A stretch of 20,912 bases of DNA, from contig JAFISE010000324.1 of assembly GCA_022560025.1 (NCBI GenBank), positions 1 to 20,912 of the forward strand, given 5' to 3'. The stretch's first letter is position 1, and each line of letters opens with the position of its first letter. The stretch is from Stagonosporopsis chrysanthemi (taxonomy: Eukaryota; Ascomycota; Dothideomycetes; Pleosporales; Didymellaceae). Shown piece after piece: positions 9,643 to 20,607 of the stretch. Made by a program: the position numbers and the translations under genes. The notes under the pieces were generated by a model, which did not search any database, was not told the origin of the DNA, and saw nothing but the letters and a program-made list of their open reading frames with translations.

Positions 9643-10517
9643 TTACAACTTCGGAACACTCTTACCCAGCTTCTCAATCTCCTGCCTCAAAACTTTCCGC
9701 ATCTCGCCCGCTATCCTTGCACCCTCCTCATCATCCAGATCATCGCGCTGCCCTCTCCCAAACATCGTCCAGCTTCTACTCTTGATCTCCGGCTTGGTCG
9801 CCGGCCGCGGTATGATGTGGAAATGAACATGCGGCACAACCTGCGCTGCTCGCGCCCCGTTATTCTGTACGATGTTGTAGTCTGTTACGCCTGTGACTTT
9901 CGCCACTGTGCGAGCTAGCAAGGGGAGCCAGAAGCCTGTACTGATCAGCTCATACTCCGACGAGCGGAAAACGGCGGAAACTCACCAATCTCTCGACTCT
10001 CCTGCGCCTCCATGTCTGCGACTTTGACTCTGTGATTCCGCGTCGCAACAAGCAGATGCCCTGTTTCGCATACGTCAGCACGTGACTCTCGCGAACTACC
10101 TATACACTCCAATCTGCGCCAGCACGAAACCGCCAACCAACCACCCATACTTTGGTCTCTGCGCCTAGAGAAGTAGCCAACAATCTCCTGCACGACACAT
10201 CCACTATGCCACGCTCCTCCCTCACCATACCCACCCCACCCGCCCCGGCCCCTCAACCAACCACAAAGAGAAACAGACTCACCACCCGTCATAGGCAAGA
10301 TATCCAAAAACGCAACCACATCCCTGGTGCTCAACACCAAAAAGCTACTCGGGCTCGTTTTCTCCACGCCACACGCGTTGTCCGCAGGCACCGCATCGCG
10401 CAGCTCCTCCTTCTTGCTCCACAGCCCGTTCTGGCCGAGACCGGGGGAGGGGTACGCCGTCGCGATGCCGCAGAAGGGGCATGCGTCGGGTGGGTAGTGG
10501 AGGTCTGTTTCCTGCAT
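9643..10517 (-). CDS. HIT (histidine triad) family nucleotide-binding hydrolase
   Basis: Three exons are predicted: 10517-10283, 10060-9986 and 9935-9643, giving 200 aa from the only suitable in-frame ATG (10517). Intron 1 (10282-10061, 222 nt) begins GTGAGT, has branch site GCTGAC and ends CAG. Intron 2 (9985-9936, 50 nt) begins GTGAGT, has GCTGAT and ends CAG. The N terminus has a CPFC pair, common in HIT proteins as part of a zinc site. The exon 1/exon 2 junction recreates the conserved MTGGHLLVATRNH block, and exon 3 carries the histidine triad PHVHFHII (His139, His141, His143; His141 is the expected catalytic one). HIT enzymes hydrolyse nucleoside phosphoramidates or dinucleoside polyphosphates, typically in cytosol or nucleus. 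The C-terminal part is basic and helical. Family assignment is secure; substrate is unknown. Intron 1 is unusual in being a multiple of three and free of stops. Confidence 0.88.
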
Positions 10518-11557
10518 AGCTTCTGTGTTGTGTTGTGTTGCGTGGTGTGCACCACCGCGGAAAGTCAATGGGGGGTGTAAGGATTTTTGTTTTGCCTCGC
10601 CTTGCTCGATTTGTGCTTCGACGGGTGAAGGTAGGGATGGCGATGACAGGCTTAGAATTGGTGGCCCAATGGTGGAATCGCGCACTGCGTGATGGAGTGA
10701 AGTCGATAGTCGTGGACCGATGTGGCTAGCGCTGGGGATAGTTGCCGAGGTCGAGGATCCAGAACGCGTGTGGAGATCGATCAATCACGGATCTTGGCCA
10801 AGGTGGAGGCTGGGCGGATGCGTGATGCGTCGTGCATGCATAGACACGATCCGTGCGTTCGAGTCGCGACCGCGTTCGCGACCTTGCGCGACTTTGTGAC
10901 GCGATGCGTCCATGACGTATCAAGGGCGCGTGAAGCGTGAAACCTGACGCGACAGCAAGGCTGATGTCTCACCGCAATGAACCATGTTGTAATTGGCCCA
11001 GACACGCGTTCAGGTTCGGCGAAAGACGCACACATGATCACATGGCACGAATATAGGACGATGTTGAACTTAAAAACCTTAATTGCGCCTGATACGCAAA
11101 TTCCTATTCGTACAGCGGCGTGTGATATCTCGTGTTGCCTCTGCCAATGTACCCCACGCCGTACGCATCCACCAAGCAATAGCTGTCGTATGTCACCATC
11201 ATGGTATACCAGCCGCTAGCACTGTGAGCGAGTATCCAGAGTCGCTATCAGAGAAATGATGATAAGAGTGCTGAAACGAGAACGCCGCCGCAATGAGATG
11301 ACGCCGTGACTCCGTTGCAAGATGAAGCCAAGAAGAGATGGTAGAATAACCAATAGCACGCCTTTTATTAACGCCAATCGAAACATGGTAGGCCCGGAGA
11401 GCCAAGATGCAAACTTGAAGTAGTCGGATGCAGCAAGGTGGCTTGCTGGCGGTGGACCCCAACATGCAGCCACTACATCAGACCGTCAAGACGGTACAAT
11501 GGGTAGAAGCTGCGGATGCTGGGAGCACGACCAGGGTTGCCTGTTAAGAAAGAAATC
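10518..11557. other. Intergenic region between HIT and cyclin B genes
   Basis: About 1 kb lies between the start of the HIT gene and the stop of cyclin B, both on minus, so it holds the HIT promoter and the cyclin 3' UTR. Open frames are at most 132 codons and unremarkable. Part of it (10780-10950) is rich in CG and includes an 8-bp inverted repeat (CACGGATC at 10786-10793 and GATCCGTG at 10848-10855). An ACGCGT hexamer is at 11004-11009. I see no RNA gene. Confidence 0.5.
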
Positions 11558-13064
11558 TTAGCGCTTGCTACGGGGCTGCGATGGCTCTTCGTGCAGGGCG
11601 TTACCATATTCGACAACGTACTCCTTGGCCCACTTGCGAAGGACAATAGACGCTTTTAGACGTTAGCCATGGTGTCAAAGTATGGCTGCTGGAGTTGGAC
11701 TTACCCTTGAGGAACTTCTTGCTGGCATACTTCTTGAAGAATGCCTCGTGGAGAACAGGGCTAGAGAGATAATCGATCATGAGATGCAGGACAGGCTGGA
11801 TCTCATCCTCGCTGTAGCCGGAGTAATGCGCGAGAGTGGAGTCCCAGGGACCACGCTCAAGCACAAGGCGGGCAAGGTACATAGCGGCGGCGGCAACCTG
11901 GCTTGGGGGGTGGGCAAGGAAGCGATGGTCGAGGCAGCCGATCTCGAGAAGGTACTTGCCGAGTGTGCGGGTCTGGATGTCGTAGTTGTCGGCCTTGGAT
12001 ATCCTTCGGAGGAAGTTCATGGGGTTGGGGTAGCTCAAGTCGTAGTTCAGAGCAGAGAGAACAAAGCGCTCGGCACTGAGGATCTCCTCCTCGGTGAAGC
12101 CATCGTCGGCAACGTGGCGAAAGTTCTGAACGTGGGGCGAGAGAACCTCCTCGTACTTGGAGGCGATGAACATGGCAGTGACACCAACCAGCTGCAGACG
12201 GTCGAGCTGGACAATCTTGGTAGAGAGGAAGCGGTCGATGATGTTGACGGCGAGGAAGAGGGTCTCGGGCAAGAGACGGAAGCGAGTGTGGACCTCGAGC
12301 AGCCAGTCGACCAAGATGCCTCGCATCTTCCACTCAAGCTCGTTCTGGCTGTCCATGTAGTCGGGGTTCGCCATGGTTGCAATCTCGAGCTCCTTCAAAT
12401 ACTCGAAGATCTCGACGACGTACTCGGAGACCATCAGTGGGTCGTCGACGTCCTCCTTGTCCAGGTCGACGTAGTCTTCCTCAAAGACCTCGACAATCTC
12501 CTCGCGCTTGGTCTTGGCCTCCTCCTCGACAGGCTCGAGCTTGGCCATCTCCTTCTTGACCTTGGTGGGCTTCTCCTCTTCCTTTGGCACAACGTTCTCC
12601 TCCTCTTCCTCTGTGTCCTGCTCGACTGGCGGCGGCTTCTGCTTCTTCACGGAAGGTTTGTTGGCGTCAGTGGGCGCGTTGCGCTTGTTGGCGGGCTTTG
12701 CGGACAAGGCAGTGCGTGTCTTCTCGGCCTGGGATGCCTTCTGAACACCAGTGGGACGCGCTGCCTTGGCGACAGCACCTTTGGTAGCAGCAGGCTTCTT
12801 GCCGTCCTTTGCGGCGGCACCGAGACCTTCCACCTTGATGGTGTTGCTGACGTCGCCGAGGGCGGCACGTGTTGTTCGTGTCCGTGTGGCTCCGTTCAAG
12901 GCAGTTGTGGACTTCTTGGTGACCACGGTCTTCTTAGGCACGTCGCCAGCGTGTTCAGTCGCGCTCAAGCCGGCAGCCTTAGCACGCGTCATACGCGTAG
13001 GGCCGGCATTCTCATCATTCTCGTTGGTGACAGCACGCTGCCGTGTTGATCTTACCTGGGACAT
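11558..13064 (-). CDS. G2/mitotic-specific B-type cyclin
   Basis: Two exons, 13064-11705 and 11652-11558, give 484 aa. The intron (11704-11653, 52 nt) begins GTAAGT, has branch site GCTAAC and ends AAAAG; splicing adds the expected cyclin tail ASIVLRKWAKEYV. The start is the ATG at 13064 (A at -3); the longer frame begins at TTG. A destruction box RAALGDVSN lies at residues 66-74, consistent with APC/C-dependent destruction in mitosis. A basic, Lys/Ala-rich and then acidic disordered region spans about 75-220. The cyclin box begins at MRGILVDWLLEVH (about 247), followed by LFLAVNIIDRFLS and SKYEEVLSP, then the second cyclin fold to the end. It matches the Cdk1 partner of filamentous fungi (NimE-type). 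Codon use is strongly C/G-ending, as expected of a conserved gene. A GTAAGA donor-like sequence directly after the third codon leaves a small chance of an unrecognised first intron. Confidence 0.95.
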
Positions 13065-14132
13065 GTTAGTGAGTGACGCGTGAGTGGGTCCCCGCAATGA
13101 CGTTTAGGGTAAGAAGGTTGAGGGATGAGGTGAAGGTCGACGGCGACGGGGTGTGAAAGTCGAGAAAACGTACGGTAACCATTGCGAGCAATACTAAGTA
13201 TGCTGGTCAAGGCTAAGGTGGTATTGAGTGGGTCGTAGGGCAGGGTGTCGAGTAAAGGTCGTGTTATGATGCACTGTTTAGACGGGTCAGCTTCTAGGCC
13301 AGACAGGAGCATGCAGAAAACGCGTCGACGGTGAAGGCGGGCAGCACTGCAGGAGCATCAGACGCAGGAAGTGACGTGTCAGACAGGCTGCTCAACACAC
13401 TCCTGGTCCATGTTCGCCAGTGCTGACAAGCCAAACACGATATATGGCGGGCGGCAGCGACGAGGTGACGTTGGAAATGAGCGCGACGAACCCTTGGATG
13501 GCAGCGCCTGGAGGTAGACAGAGGCGCGAGAGGACCGGCTCCAATGTGCACAGGCGTGGAGTGCGGTGCGGGGAGAGGTGGTGAGGTCGATAGACGGGGC
13601 TGCACCAAGGTATGTGTTGATGGGAACAGAGGTAGCCGCTGGTTTGTTTTGGTGTGCGGCAAGTCACGTGCCGGATTTTGCGCCAACAACGCGCGGGAGA
13701 CGTGAACTCTGAGGCTGGTGTGTGCCCAGTGCGCGACCCACTCGAACACCAGAGCGCGTACGGGGAGTGTCTTACCTGCGGGTGGCCCAAACTCACGCGT
13801 AAGAGATGCCGGGTGCGGAGGAGAGCGAGCTGGCGAGGGTGCAGTGCAGAGCGCAGGGGGCAGCAGCGTAGAAGAGGTGGCAGCGCGATGCAGTCGGTGC
13901 CGGCGATGCAGCGTGCTGGTGATGGGCAGTTTCGAGAGGGCGCGACACGGCCGCCGCGACTGGCTCTCCGGGCAACCGCAGCTGCTGGACCGCTAGCCGC
14001 ATCCGGCGCAGCCTGATTTTCTTTCGACGGCCGACGACACACCGTCGCCGCAGGCCATTGCAGGACATTGCAGCCCATTGCATCGCCGCGCCCGCTCCCA
14101 CGCTTTCACGCCCCCGGGCACACCTCGACATC
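13065..14132. promoter_or_regulatory. Divergent promoter region of cyclin B and mitochondrial uL2m
   Basis: About 1,070 nt separate the head-to-head ATGs. Three perfect ACGCGT hexamers (the MCB element bound by MBF in yeasts) lie at 13076-13081, 13320-13325 and 13795-13800; the first is about 12 nt from the cyclin start. This fits cell-cycle control of the cyclin, but the hexamer also occurs elsewhere in this GC-rich window (9458, 11004), so the evidence is weak. Open frames here, including a 228-codon minus frame, have biased, unremarkable translations. Confidence 0.45.
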
Positions 14133-15305
14133 ATGCTGCAGCCCCGGATATGCCGCCTCCAGCCGTCGCGCCTGGGGAAGTCGCTGCTGAGCGCCCGCAA
14201 CTACTCGCAGGGCTTCGAGCAGCTCATCAAGCCGGCCTCGTATGCGCCGACTGCATCTGCGGACGGCGCCGCGCTCACCGTGGAGGGCTCTCGCAAGGAG
14301 AAATTCACCCCGCTGCGCACATACAAGCCACGCACGCCCGGTCTACGTCATCTCAAGCGTGCCGTGAACGACCACCTGTGGAAGGGGCGGCCGTTCCTGA
14401 AGCTCACCATTGCACGCAAGGGACAGCATCTGGGAGGACGAAACAACACCGGCCGCGTCACAGTGCGACACAGAGGCGGAGGACACAAGAGGCGCATTCG
14501 CATCGTCGACTACAAGCGATACCTGCCCGGCAAGCACACCGTAGACCGAATCGAATACGACCCCAACCGGAGCGCACATCTGGCCCTCATCACACGGGTC
14601 GGCACGGGCGAGAAGTCGTACATTGTTGCTGCAGACGGCATGCGCGCGGGAGATGAGGTGGAGAGCTACAGGACCGGTATTCCCAAGGATCTGATTGCCA
14701 GCATGGGTGGAACCATCGATCCTGGTATGCTCGCTGCGAAAACGGCCTCGCGAGGAAACTGCTTGCCCATCCACATGGTCCCGCTCGGCTCGCAGGTGTT
14801 CAACGTTGGTTCCAAGGCCAAGGGCGGCGGCGTCTTCTGCCGCAGTGCGGGCACCTACGCCATTATCGTGAACAAGGAGGAGGTAGAAAAGGCCAAGGGC
14901 ATGGAGACGAAGAGTGTCATTATTCGCCTTCAGAGTGGAGAGATCCGCAAGGTCGACCCAGAGGCGTGCTGCACCATTGGCGTGGCCAGCAACATCCAGA
15001 GGCATTTTGAATCGCTCGGCAAAGCTGGACGTTCGCGATGGCTTGGAAGGCGACCAGAGGTCCGTGGTCTAGCCATGAACGCAGGTCAGTGTTCCGTACA
15101 TCTAATCTAGCGGCCGTGATACTGACAACCCACAGCTGATCACCCTCACGGTGGTGGTCGAGGTAAATCCAAGGGTAACGTGAACCCCGTCAGTCCTTGG
15201 GGCACCCCGGCCAAGGGTGGCTACAAGACACGATACAAGCGGAACAAGCACACATTCTTGGTCGAGGACCGGCCGCGAAACCAGGGCAAGCGCAGGCCGA
15301 AATAA
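14133..15305 (+). CDS. RML2: Mitochondrial large ribosomal subunit protein uL2m
   Basis: Two exons, 14133-15084 and 15136-15305, give 373 aa. The intron (15085-15135, 51 nt) begins GTCAGT, has branch site ACTGAC and ends CACAG; splicing recreates the universally conserved L2 segment AADHPHGGGRGKSKG followed by NPVSPWGTPAKGG. The ATG at 14133 has A at -3; the upstream open frame starts at TTG. The N terminus is Arg-rich without acidic residues (MLQPRICRLQPSRLGKSLLS, then ARNYSQ), a typical mitochondrial presequence with a likely cleavage site near the Arg-Asn-Tyr. The body shows the L2 motifs GRNNTGRVTVRHRGGGHKRR and DYKR, with RNA-binding OB and SH3-like folds expected. In bacteria the HPHGGG loop lies near the peptidyl-transferase centre. 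It acts in the mitoribosome. The yeast symbol is given by orthology. Confidence 0.95.
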
Positions 15306-16317
15306 GCCAGCTGAGAGCGTTGTGTATCACTATCTGTCCGTCAAATCTGTACCATATATTGCATGGCTGCATCAAAAAGCAGCCCTTGAATATACCAAAC
15401 ATCATACATTTACACCTGCAAGTCGAGCAAAGCTCGGCTACCACGAGATGCTGCTCTACTTAGGCGATTCGAGCAAGCCGCATGCTGCGATTAATCGCAA
15501 GACAATGCCTGATATGTATTGAGTAGCTCATGGCCTCACAATATGCTGATATCTGATGTTGCCATGGACTGTGGTCGCAAACTTGATCGTTTGGACAAAA
15601 ACTAGCCAGCCTATCGATCACAAGCATGAATAGACCAAACAGGAGACCCCTGCCTACTTCGTATCGTCGTCGCATGGCTAGCTATTTCTGGAGACACGCT
15701 AACACCCCCGCGCTCCAACAATCGCAACATCGGAGGTCGGCATTGACGCGATCGGAGTGCAACATGCTCTCAGATAGTCATGTTTGTCCTGATGAAGTTG
15801 AGCAGAAACTGTGTATAGCAGGTGCTTCCTACCATGTTTTTGGCAATCCGGCGGCCGAGAGGGGCGGTGTCGCTGATTGAAGGCGATTCAAAGGGCGTCC
15901 GCGATAATTTGTCCAGGATGGCCTCGATGACACGCACCGAAGTGGACGCCTGGCGGATGCGGGTGCAGCAGATGGAACACCAAACTAGCTCCAGCTGTGG
16001 ACATGACTACTGTCAACCAACACACACAACTGACTACCTCTAACTGAGCCCTCGTGTCAAGTGTGCGACATACTCATTCCCTCTTGATAGTGATGCCTGA
16101 TTGTCCTGCGGTGAAAGGGCCCCCTCAGTGTCAGCCCTCGTAGACGATCTTGGGCAACCCACGCTCACTCCCTCCACGAATCCTACGCCTTTGGCGTCTT
16201 GAGACCGCATACTCGCCCGAACAGCTCAGGGTCCTGTGTCCCGTGCTGCTGACGTGCGGCACCAAAGACACGACACCTTAACCCGCCGGCTGCAATACCG
16301 ACGGACAAGGCGCAAAG
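15306..16317. other. Intergenic region between uL2m and the Zn2Cys6 regulator
   Basis: About 1 kb contains the 3' UTR of uL2m and the promoter and leader of the regulator gene. Open frames reach at most 88 codons with no recognisable content. A short hairpin CGAGCAAAGCTCG is at 15423-15435. I see no RNA gene or mobile element. Confidence 0.5.
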
Positions 16318-19180
16318 ATGCCTGCGCGAGATTCCGAGTCGCCCGACGAGACCTACTTCAACAACCTCACCCAGCAAGCGCCAGAGACCAACGACGACCG
16401 GCAGTCGCCGATCCGGACTAGCAGCCAGGATGCGCCAAACGACCACACAGCGAAGCAGAAGAGAATAGCATGTGTGCTGTGCCGCAAGAGGAAGCTACGA
16501 TGCGACGGCGCTCGACCGACCTGCGCGACGTGCAAACGCCTATCGCACGACTGCGCCTACGATGAAGTGCGCAAGAAGAGTGGCCCAAAAAGGGGCTACG
16601 TAAAGCTGCTGGAGCAGCGACTGCGTACGTCGATGTGCTGTGCCTGTCCTTGAACTCTGCTCATCATCTCCATGCAGAACAAGTCGAAACGCTGCTCAAA
16701 AGTCAAGACTCGACCGACTCGAGCAAAGATGCACCCCGGCAAGACACGACCACCGCCTACGTAGCAAACACCATCCAGCAAGTAACATCCACCACACGAA
16801 AACAGTCGTCCAACCCGTTCGACCAATCGCTGGAGAACCTCCTCGATTCGCGCAAAGCAGCTGCACCCGCATACCAGGGCGAGAATGCGACCACCACCAA
16901 CAACGATGATCCTGACTCTCAATGGGAAATGATAGGCTTGGGTTTGGAAGAGCCTCTGCCGCCTCAGGATGTCATGGATGAGCTGTGAGTCGAGCGGTGA
17001 CACGTGCTGGAGCAGCTCTAACGATGCGAGCAGATACCAGATATACTTCACCAAGATCCACCCCTCACTACCACTCATCCATCGACCACGATTCATGGCC
17101 GCGCTGAATCTTGCGCCTCACATGCGGCCACCAGTATGCCTGCGCTACAGCATGTGGACAATGGCAGCCTCGGTGGCAGACAAATACGACGCCCTGCAAG
17201 AGCACTTCTACCACCGCGCCAGGAAGTACGCACAACTCGACGAGATGCGAGGTCACGGCGAGGCCACAATCACACTTGCGCACTGCCAAGCGTGGACGCT
17301 GATGTGCAGCTACGAGTTCAAGACCATGTACTTCCCAAGAGCGTGGTTGTCCGCTGGTCGTGCGGTCAGACTGGCCCAGATGATGCAGCTGCACCGCCTG
17401 GACGGGGCGGGACTGGACGTCAAGCAATGTCTGCCGCCGCCGAAGGACTGGACCGAACGAGAAGAACGGAGACGGACGTTCTGGATGTGCTTTGCGATCG
17501 ATCGCTATGCCAGTATTGGCACTGGCTGGCCGATGATCATCGACGAACGAGACGTAAGCTATTTCGCCAACGTCAAGCCCAGTTGACTGATGTTCCTTAG
17601 ATCATGACGAACCTTCCTGCAAGCGAAGATGCGTTTGAGAGGAGCAAAGCGATGCCCACTGGGTCTCTTGAGCAAGGCTTAAACCCCATGGGTGCCGCGA
17701 AAATCGAAGTGCTCGGCGGTATTGTCCTGACGGCGTCGATGTTTGGTCGTAATCTGCTGCATCTACATCGGCCGACGTCAGAGGACAACGACAGCGACCT
17801 CAATGGTGCCTTTTGGACGCGACATCGTCAGTTGGAGCAGATTCTCCTCCAGACGTCTCTCCATCTGCCTGATCACCTGCGCATGCCTGGTGGACACAAC
17901 GATCCTAACGTGGTCTTCACAAACATGTGCATCCAGACTTCTGCCATCTGCTTGCACCAAGCTGCGATCTTCAAGGCGGACAAGTATCAGTTGCCGGGCA
18001 GCGTCGGTAACGAGAGCAAGATTCGATGCGTGACCGCGGCTGCGGAGATAGCTTCGATCATGCGCGCGATCAGCCATGTGGATCTTTCAGTGGTAAGCTC
18101 TCAACTTGGTGCCCATCCGGCTAGAGTCTAACGAACCAGATGAACCCCTTTATATCTTTCTGCGTCTACGTCGCAGCAAGAGTGTTTGTCCAGTATCTGA
18201 AGACACGACCAAACGACCAGCAGATAAACTCGTCGCTCCAGTTCCTTCTCCAAGCAATGCAAGCCCTGCGCCGCAAGAACCCGCTAACCGAGTCGTTCCT
18301 GGTGCAACTGGACCTAGATCTCGACGGCGCCGGCATTCCAAAGCCATACTTGCCTGTGGAGAAGAAGAACGCCGTCGTCCCCGTCAACACAGACCCCGTG
18401 GGCTGCAGCTCGATCTACGAGATCCGCGAGACACAAGCCCAAAGTGCGCCCATCAACCAGTTCGCCAACAGCAGAAGCACCTCGACAAACTCGGCACCCC
18501 AGTTTCCAAACAACAGCAGACAGCCGCCAGTATTTGGCGCCACAATGGGCAGCGGCATCGAGACTGGCCCACGGGCTGCCGGCTTCATGCCGATGCGCAA
18601 CCTACAAGACCTAAGCAAGGACTTCTCGGCCCACCGAGGCGCCGTGCCCGGGGCCACGACCTTCATCTTCAACGAGAACAGCGCGCACGAGATGGATCTA
18701 GTTGGCGACCAGCCCAGCCCGTCGACGCTCAACTCGCAATCCCGCGACGGCTCGACGTCGCACTCGTCGTACTCGCCGGGCCAGCAGGCAGAACAGCACC
18801 TGCCGTACCGGGCGTCCCCACGCTTCACGTCGGCGCAGACACCAGCGTCGCAGATGAGCCAGATGCAGACGTCGCTGTATCCGCCCAACGCCGCCAGCAG
18901 CAACGGCAATGCAAACACCAACCCCAGCGACCTCACCATGTCGGCGTACCCCTCGGAGGCAATCAACGACGGGGCGTACTCGAACGGGTTCGACTGGGAG
19001 TTTAGCGGCATGAGCGGCGACATGGCCATGGGGATGGGCGGGATGGGCCAGGAGCTCGAGGGGGGAATCACGCCGGGGACGTGGAACAGCATGCTCGAGA
19101 GTGTCATGGAGAGTACGTCGATGGGGTGGGATGTGTTGGGGACGCCGCATGGGGCGAACGTCGACAAGCCGGGGACGTGA
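16318..19180 (+). CDS. Zn2Cys6 transcription factor with Fungal_trans domain
   Basis: Five exons are predicted: 16318-16624, 16678-16984, 17034-17553, 17601-18092 and 18140-19180, giving 888 aa. All four introns (47-53 nt) keep frame; donors are GTACGT, GTGAGT, GTAAGC and GTAAGC, with TCTAAC or ACTGAT branch sites in the last three. The ATG at 16318 has A at -3. The binuclear zinc cluster has Cys52, 55, 62, 69, 72 and 79 (spacing 2-6-6-2-6), followed by a basic linker KKSGPKRGYVKLLEQRL and a short coiled coil, the usual DNA-binding and dimerisation module. The middle region carries Fungal_trans hallmarks such as YFTKIHPSLPLIHRPRF and RRRTFWMCFAIDRYAS. The C-terminal 300 residues are low-complexity (Ser, Asn, Gln, Pro), ending Gly/Met-rich with acidic residues, probably an activation region. 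It acts in the nucleus. The regulated pathway cannot be read from sequence, and no metabolic cluster adjoins it. Confidence 0.92.
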
Positions 19181-19192
19181 GGGGGGGGGGGG
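19181..19192. repeat. G12 homopolymer directly after the regulator's stop codon
   Basis: Twelve G residues follow the TGA at 19178-19180 immediately. The reading frame is closed before the run, so slippage here would not alter the protein. Confidence 0.9.
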
Positions 19193-19503
19193 ATTCGACC
19201 GAGTGATTTGCACCGCCTGGGGGCTTGGTGGTTGTTGGACACCCACTCGTTTTACACCTATTTTTTTTTCTTCTTTTCTGCACTCTTCTCTCCATCCTAT
19301 CATCTACACAGTTATAGTAGGACTCGACATTGGCGTTTTGGGCAGGGCAGGGCAGGGCACCACCACACATGTAGGGGCCAGCAGCAGCGCACTCGCCATC
19401 TGCAGCTAGCCGTATGTACGAAAATACTTTCGTAGAACCATCTCACACACACACAGGATTCATGACTTGCTCGTCCCAGATCAGACCGGCTCATCCCCTT
19501 TTC

Positions 19504-19527
19504 AATGCAAATGCAAATGCAAATGCA
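19504..19527. repeat. AATGCA tandem repeat, four units
   Basis: Four perfect copies of the hexamer AATGCA. It is a microsatellite and likely length-polymorphic. Confidence 0.9.
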
Positions 19528-19552
19528 CATACCTCGCGATATGGCTGTGCAT

Positions 19553-19584
19553 ATCTATCTATCTATCTATCTATCTATCCATCT
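19553..19584. repeat. ATCT tetranucleotide microsatellite, eight units
   Basis: Six perfect ATCT units, one ATCC and one more ATCT. This is a typical slippage-prone microsatellite with no coding role. Confidence 0.92.
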
Positions 19585-20203
19585 ATGTACACGGTCCCCC
19601 CCTTCCCCCTTCCCCCCGGCGCACGGTCTGGCTACAGCACAGTGTAGCACAGTACATACATACAATACAGCACGGTACAGCACGGTCCCGCAATCCCCGC
19701 CTGCTATCACACCATGTATGTATGTACTAGGTAAGAACCCCTTGACTGAGCGGCGCGCAGCCGCACGCGAACGGGCGGCTATCGATATGTATCCTCCCCC
19801 TACCCCTTCCGCTGCCGCAGCCCCTACCCTCGCCCTCGCCCTCGGCTGTTGGGTGCTGGGTGCTGGGTGTAAGGAACCCTGCGATGTTGTGCTGTCTGCG
19901 ACGAGACGCGAGATAAGCATGAGAAAGACGTAGGTATTGTACTGCACCACACACGTGCAGGGTGATTGGGATGGGGAGAAGGGCGCGCGCCAAGACTCAG
20001 CTGCAGACTGCAAGGCGGTGAGTGGTGAGCGAGCGGTGAGCTGATTTGGCCCTTTTTTGGTCTCCGCGCGCGCGCCGCCTCTGGTCGTGTTGTGTCGTTG
20101 CGCGGGGCAACCCAATGGGGCGCTTAGCTCGCTTTAGCGTTCGTGCGTGCGTCGTGGTATCGATTACATAGCTTGTGCTTGACCTTGGTCCCGACGTCTG
20201 CGC

Positions 20204-20227
20204 GCTGGCAAGCTGGCAAGCTGGCAA
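20204..20227. repeat. GCTGGCAA tandem repeat, three units
   Basis: Three perfect 8-nt copies followed by a partial GCT, then a related AAGC-rich tract up to about 20250. Intergenic. Confidence 0.9.
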
Positions 20228-20607
20228 GCTAGAAAGAGCAAGCAAGCAAGCTGTGTGTGGTTTTTTTTTTCTCACCCATCTCTTTGATAAGATTCTTTTG
20301 GGACGGCTATATTACGCTACACTACACTACGCGATAGAAACGCTGCACGGGTTTTTTTTTGCAGCTAAGGCGCGTGTGGGTTTGTTTGGTTGGTTGGTTG
20401 GTTGTTCTCGCGAGTGGGAGGGAGAAAGGGAGAGAGAGGATCAGGTGGTGAGCACGTACGCGTCGGAAGGGTAGCGTGGATACGGAGAGGAGAGAGGAGA
20501 GAAGGGAGGAGAAGAGACGGAGGCAGCATGCAGCCCACACATTGGGTGGGAGAGGGCGTGGGGACGCCGGGCCCCGGGGCATATGTGTCGCCGGCACAGA
20601 TGAGTAG

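Larger units (their letters stand above)
19193..20607. other. Simple-repeat-rich intergenic region
   Basis: About 1.4 kb without a supportable gene. It contains many short tandem repeats, among them AGGGC units near 19340-19357, AATGCA units, ATCT units, GCACGGTACA-type units near 19655-19690, CTGGGTG units near 19849-19870, GCTGGCAA units, and TTGG units near 20385-20404. Pyrimidine or purine tracts are also common (19260-19300 and 20405-20520). Open frames are up to about 180 codons but encode repeats or biased composition. It includes the 3' UTR of the upstream gene and possibly the promoter and leader of a gene beyond 20608. Confidence 0.6.

Noticed and set aside
10790..10870. tRNA-like boxes (TGGCCAAGGTGG and GTTCGAGTC)
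   Set aside because: An A-box-like and a B-box-like sequence are at roughly tRNA spacing, but no anticodon stem, T stem or acceptor stem can be formed.
11682..13049. 455-codon open frame on plus, antisense to cyclin B
   Set aside because: It is a shadow of the GC-ending codon bias of cyclin B; its Leu/Val/Gly-rich translation has no domain and the sense strand is unambiguous.
13392..14078. 228-codon minus frame in the cyclin B/uL2m promoter region
   Set aside because: The translation is rich in Arg, Pro, Ser and Cys without any motif and overlaps the divergent promoter; long chance frames are common in GC-rich DNA.
14078..14656. 192-codon plus frame overlapping uL2m in another frame
   Set aside because: It is a His/Arg-rich shadow of the uL2m coding sequence; the uL2m frame has clear family motifs.
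18415..19303. Long minus frames (275 and 201 codons) antisense to the regulator's last exon
   Set aside because: They mirror the low-complexity C-terminal tail of the Zn2Cys6 protein, whose exon structure is clear on plus.
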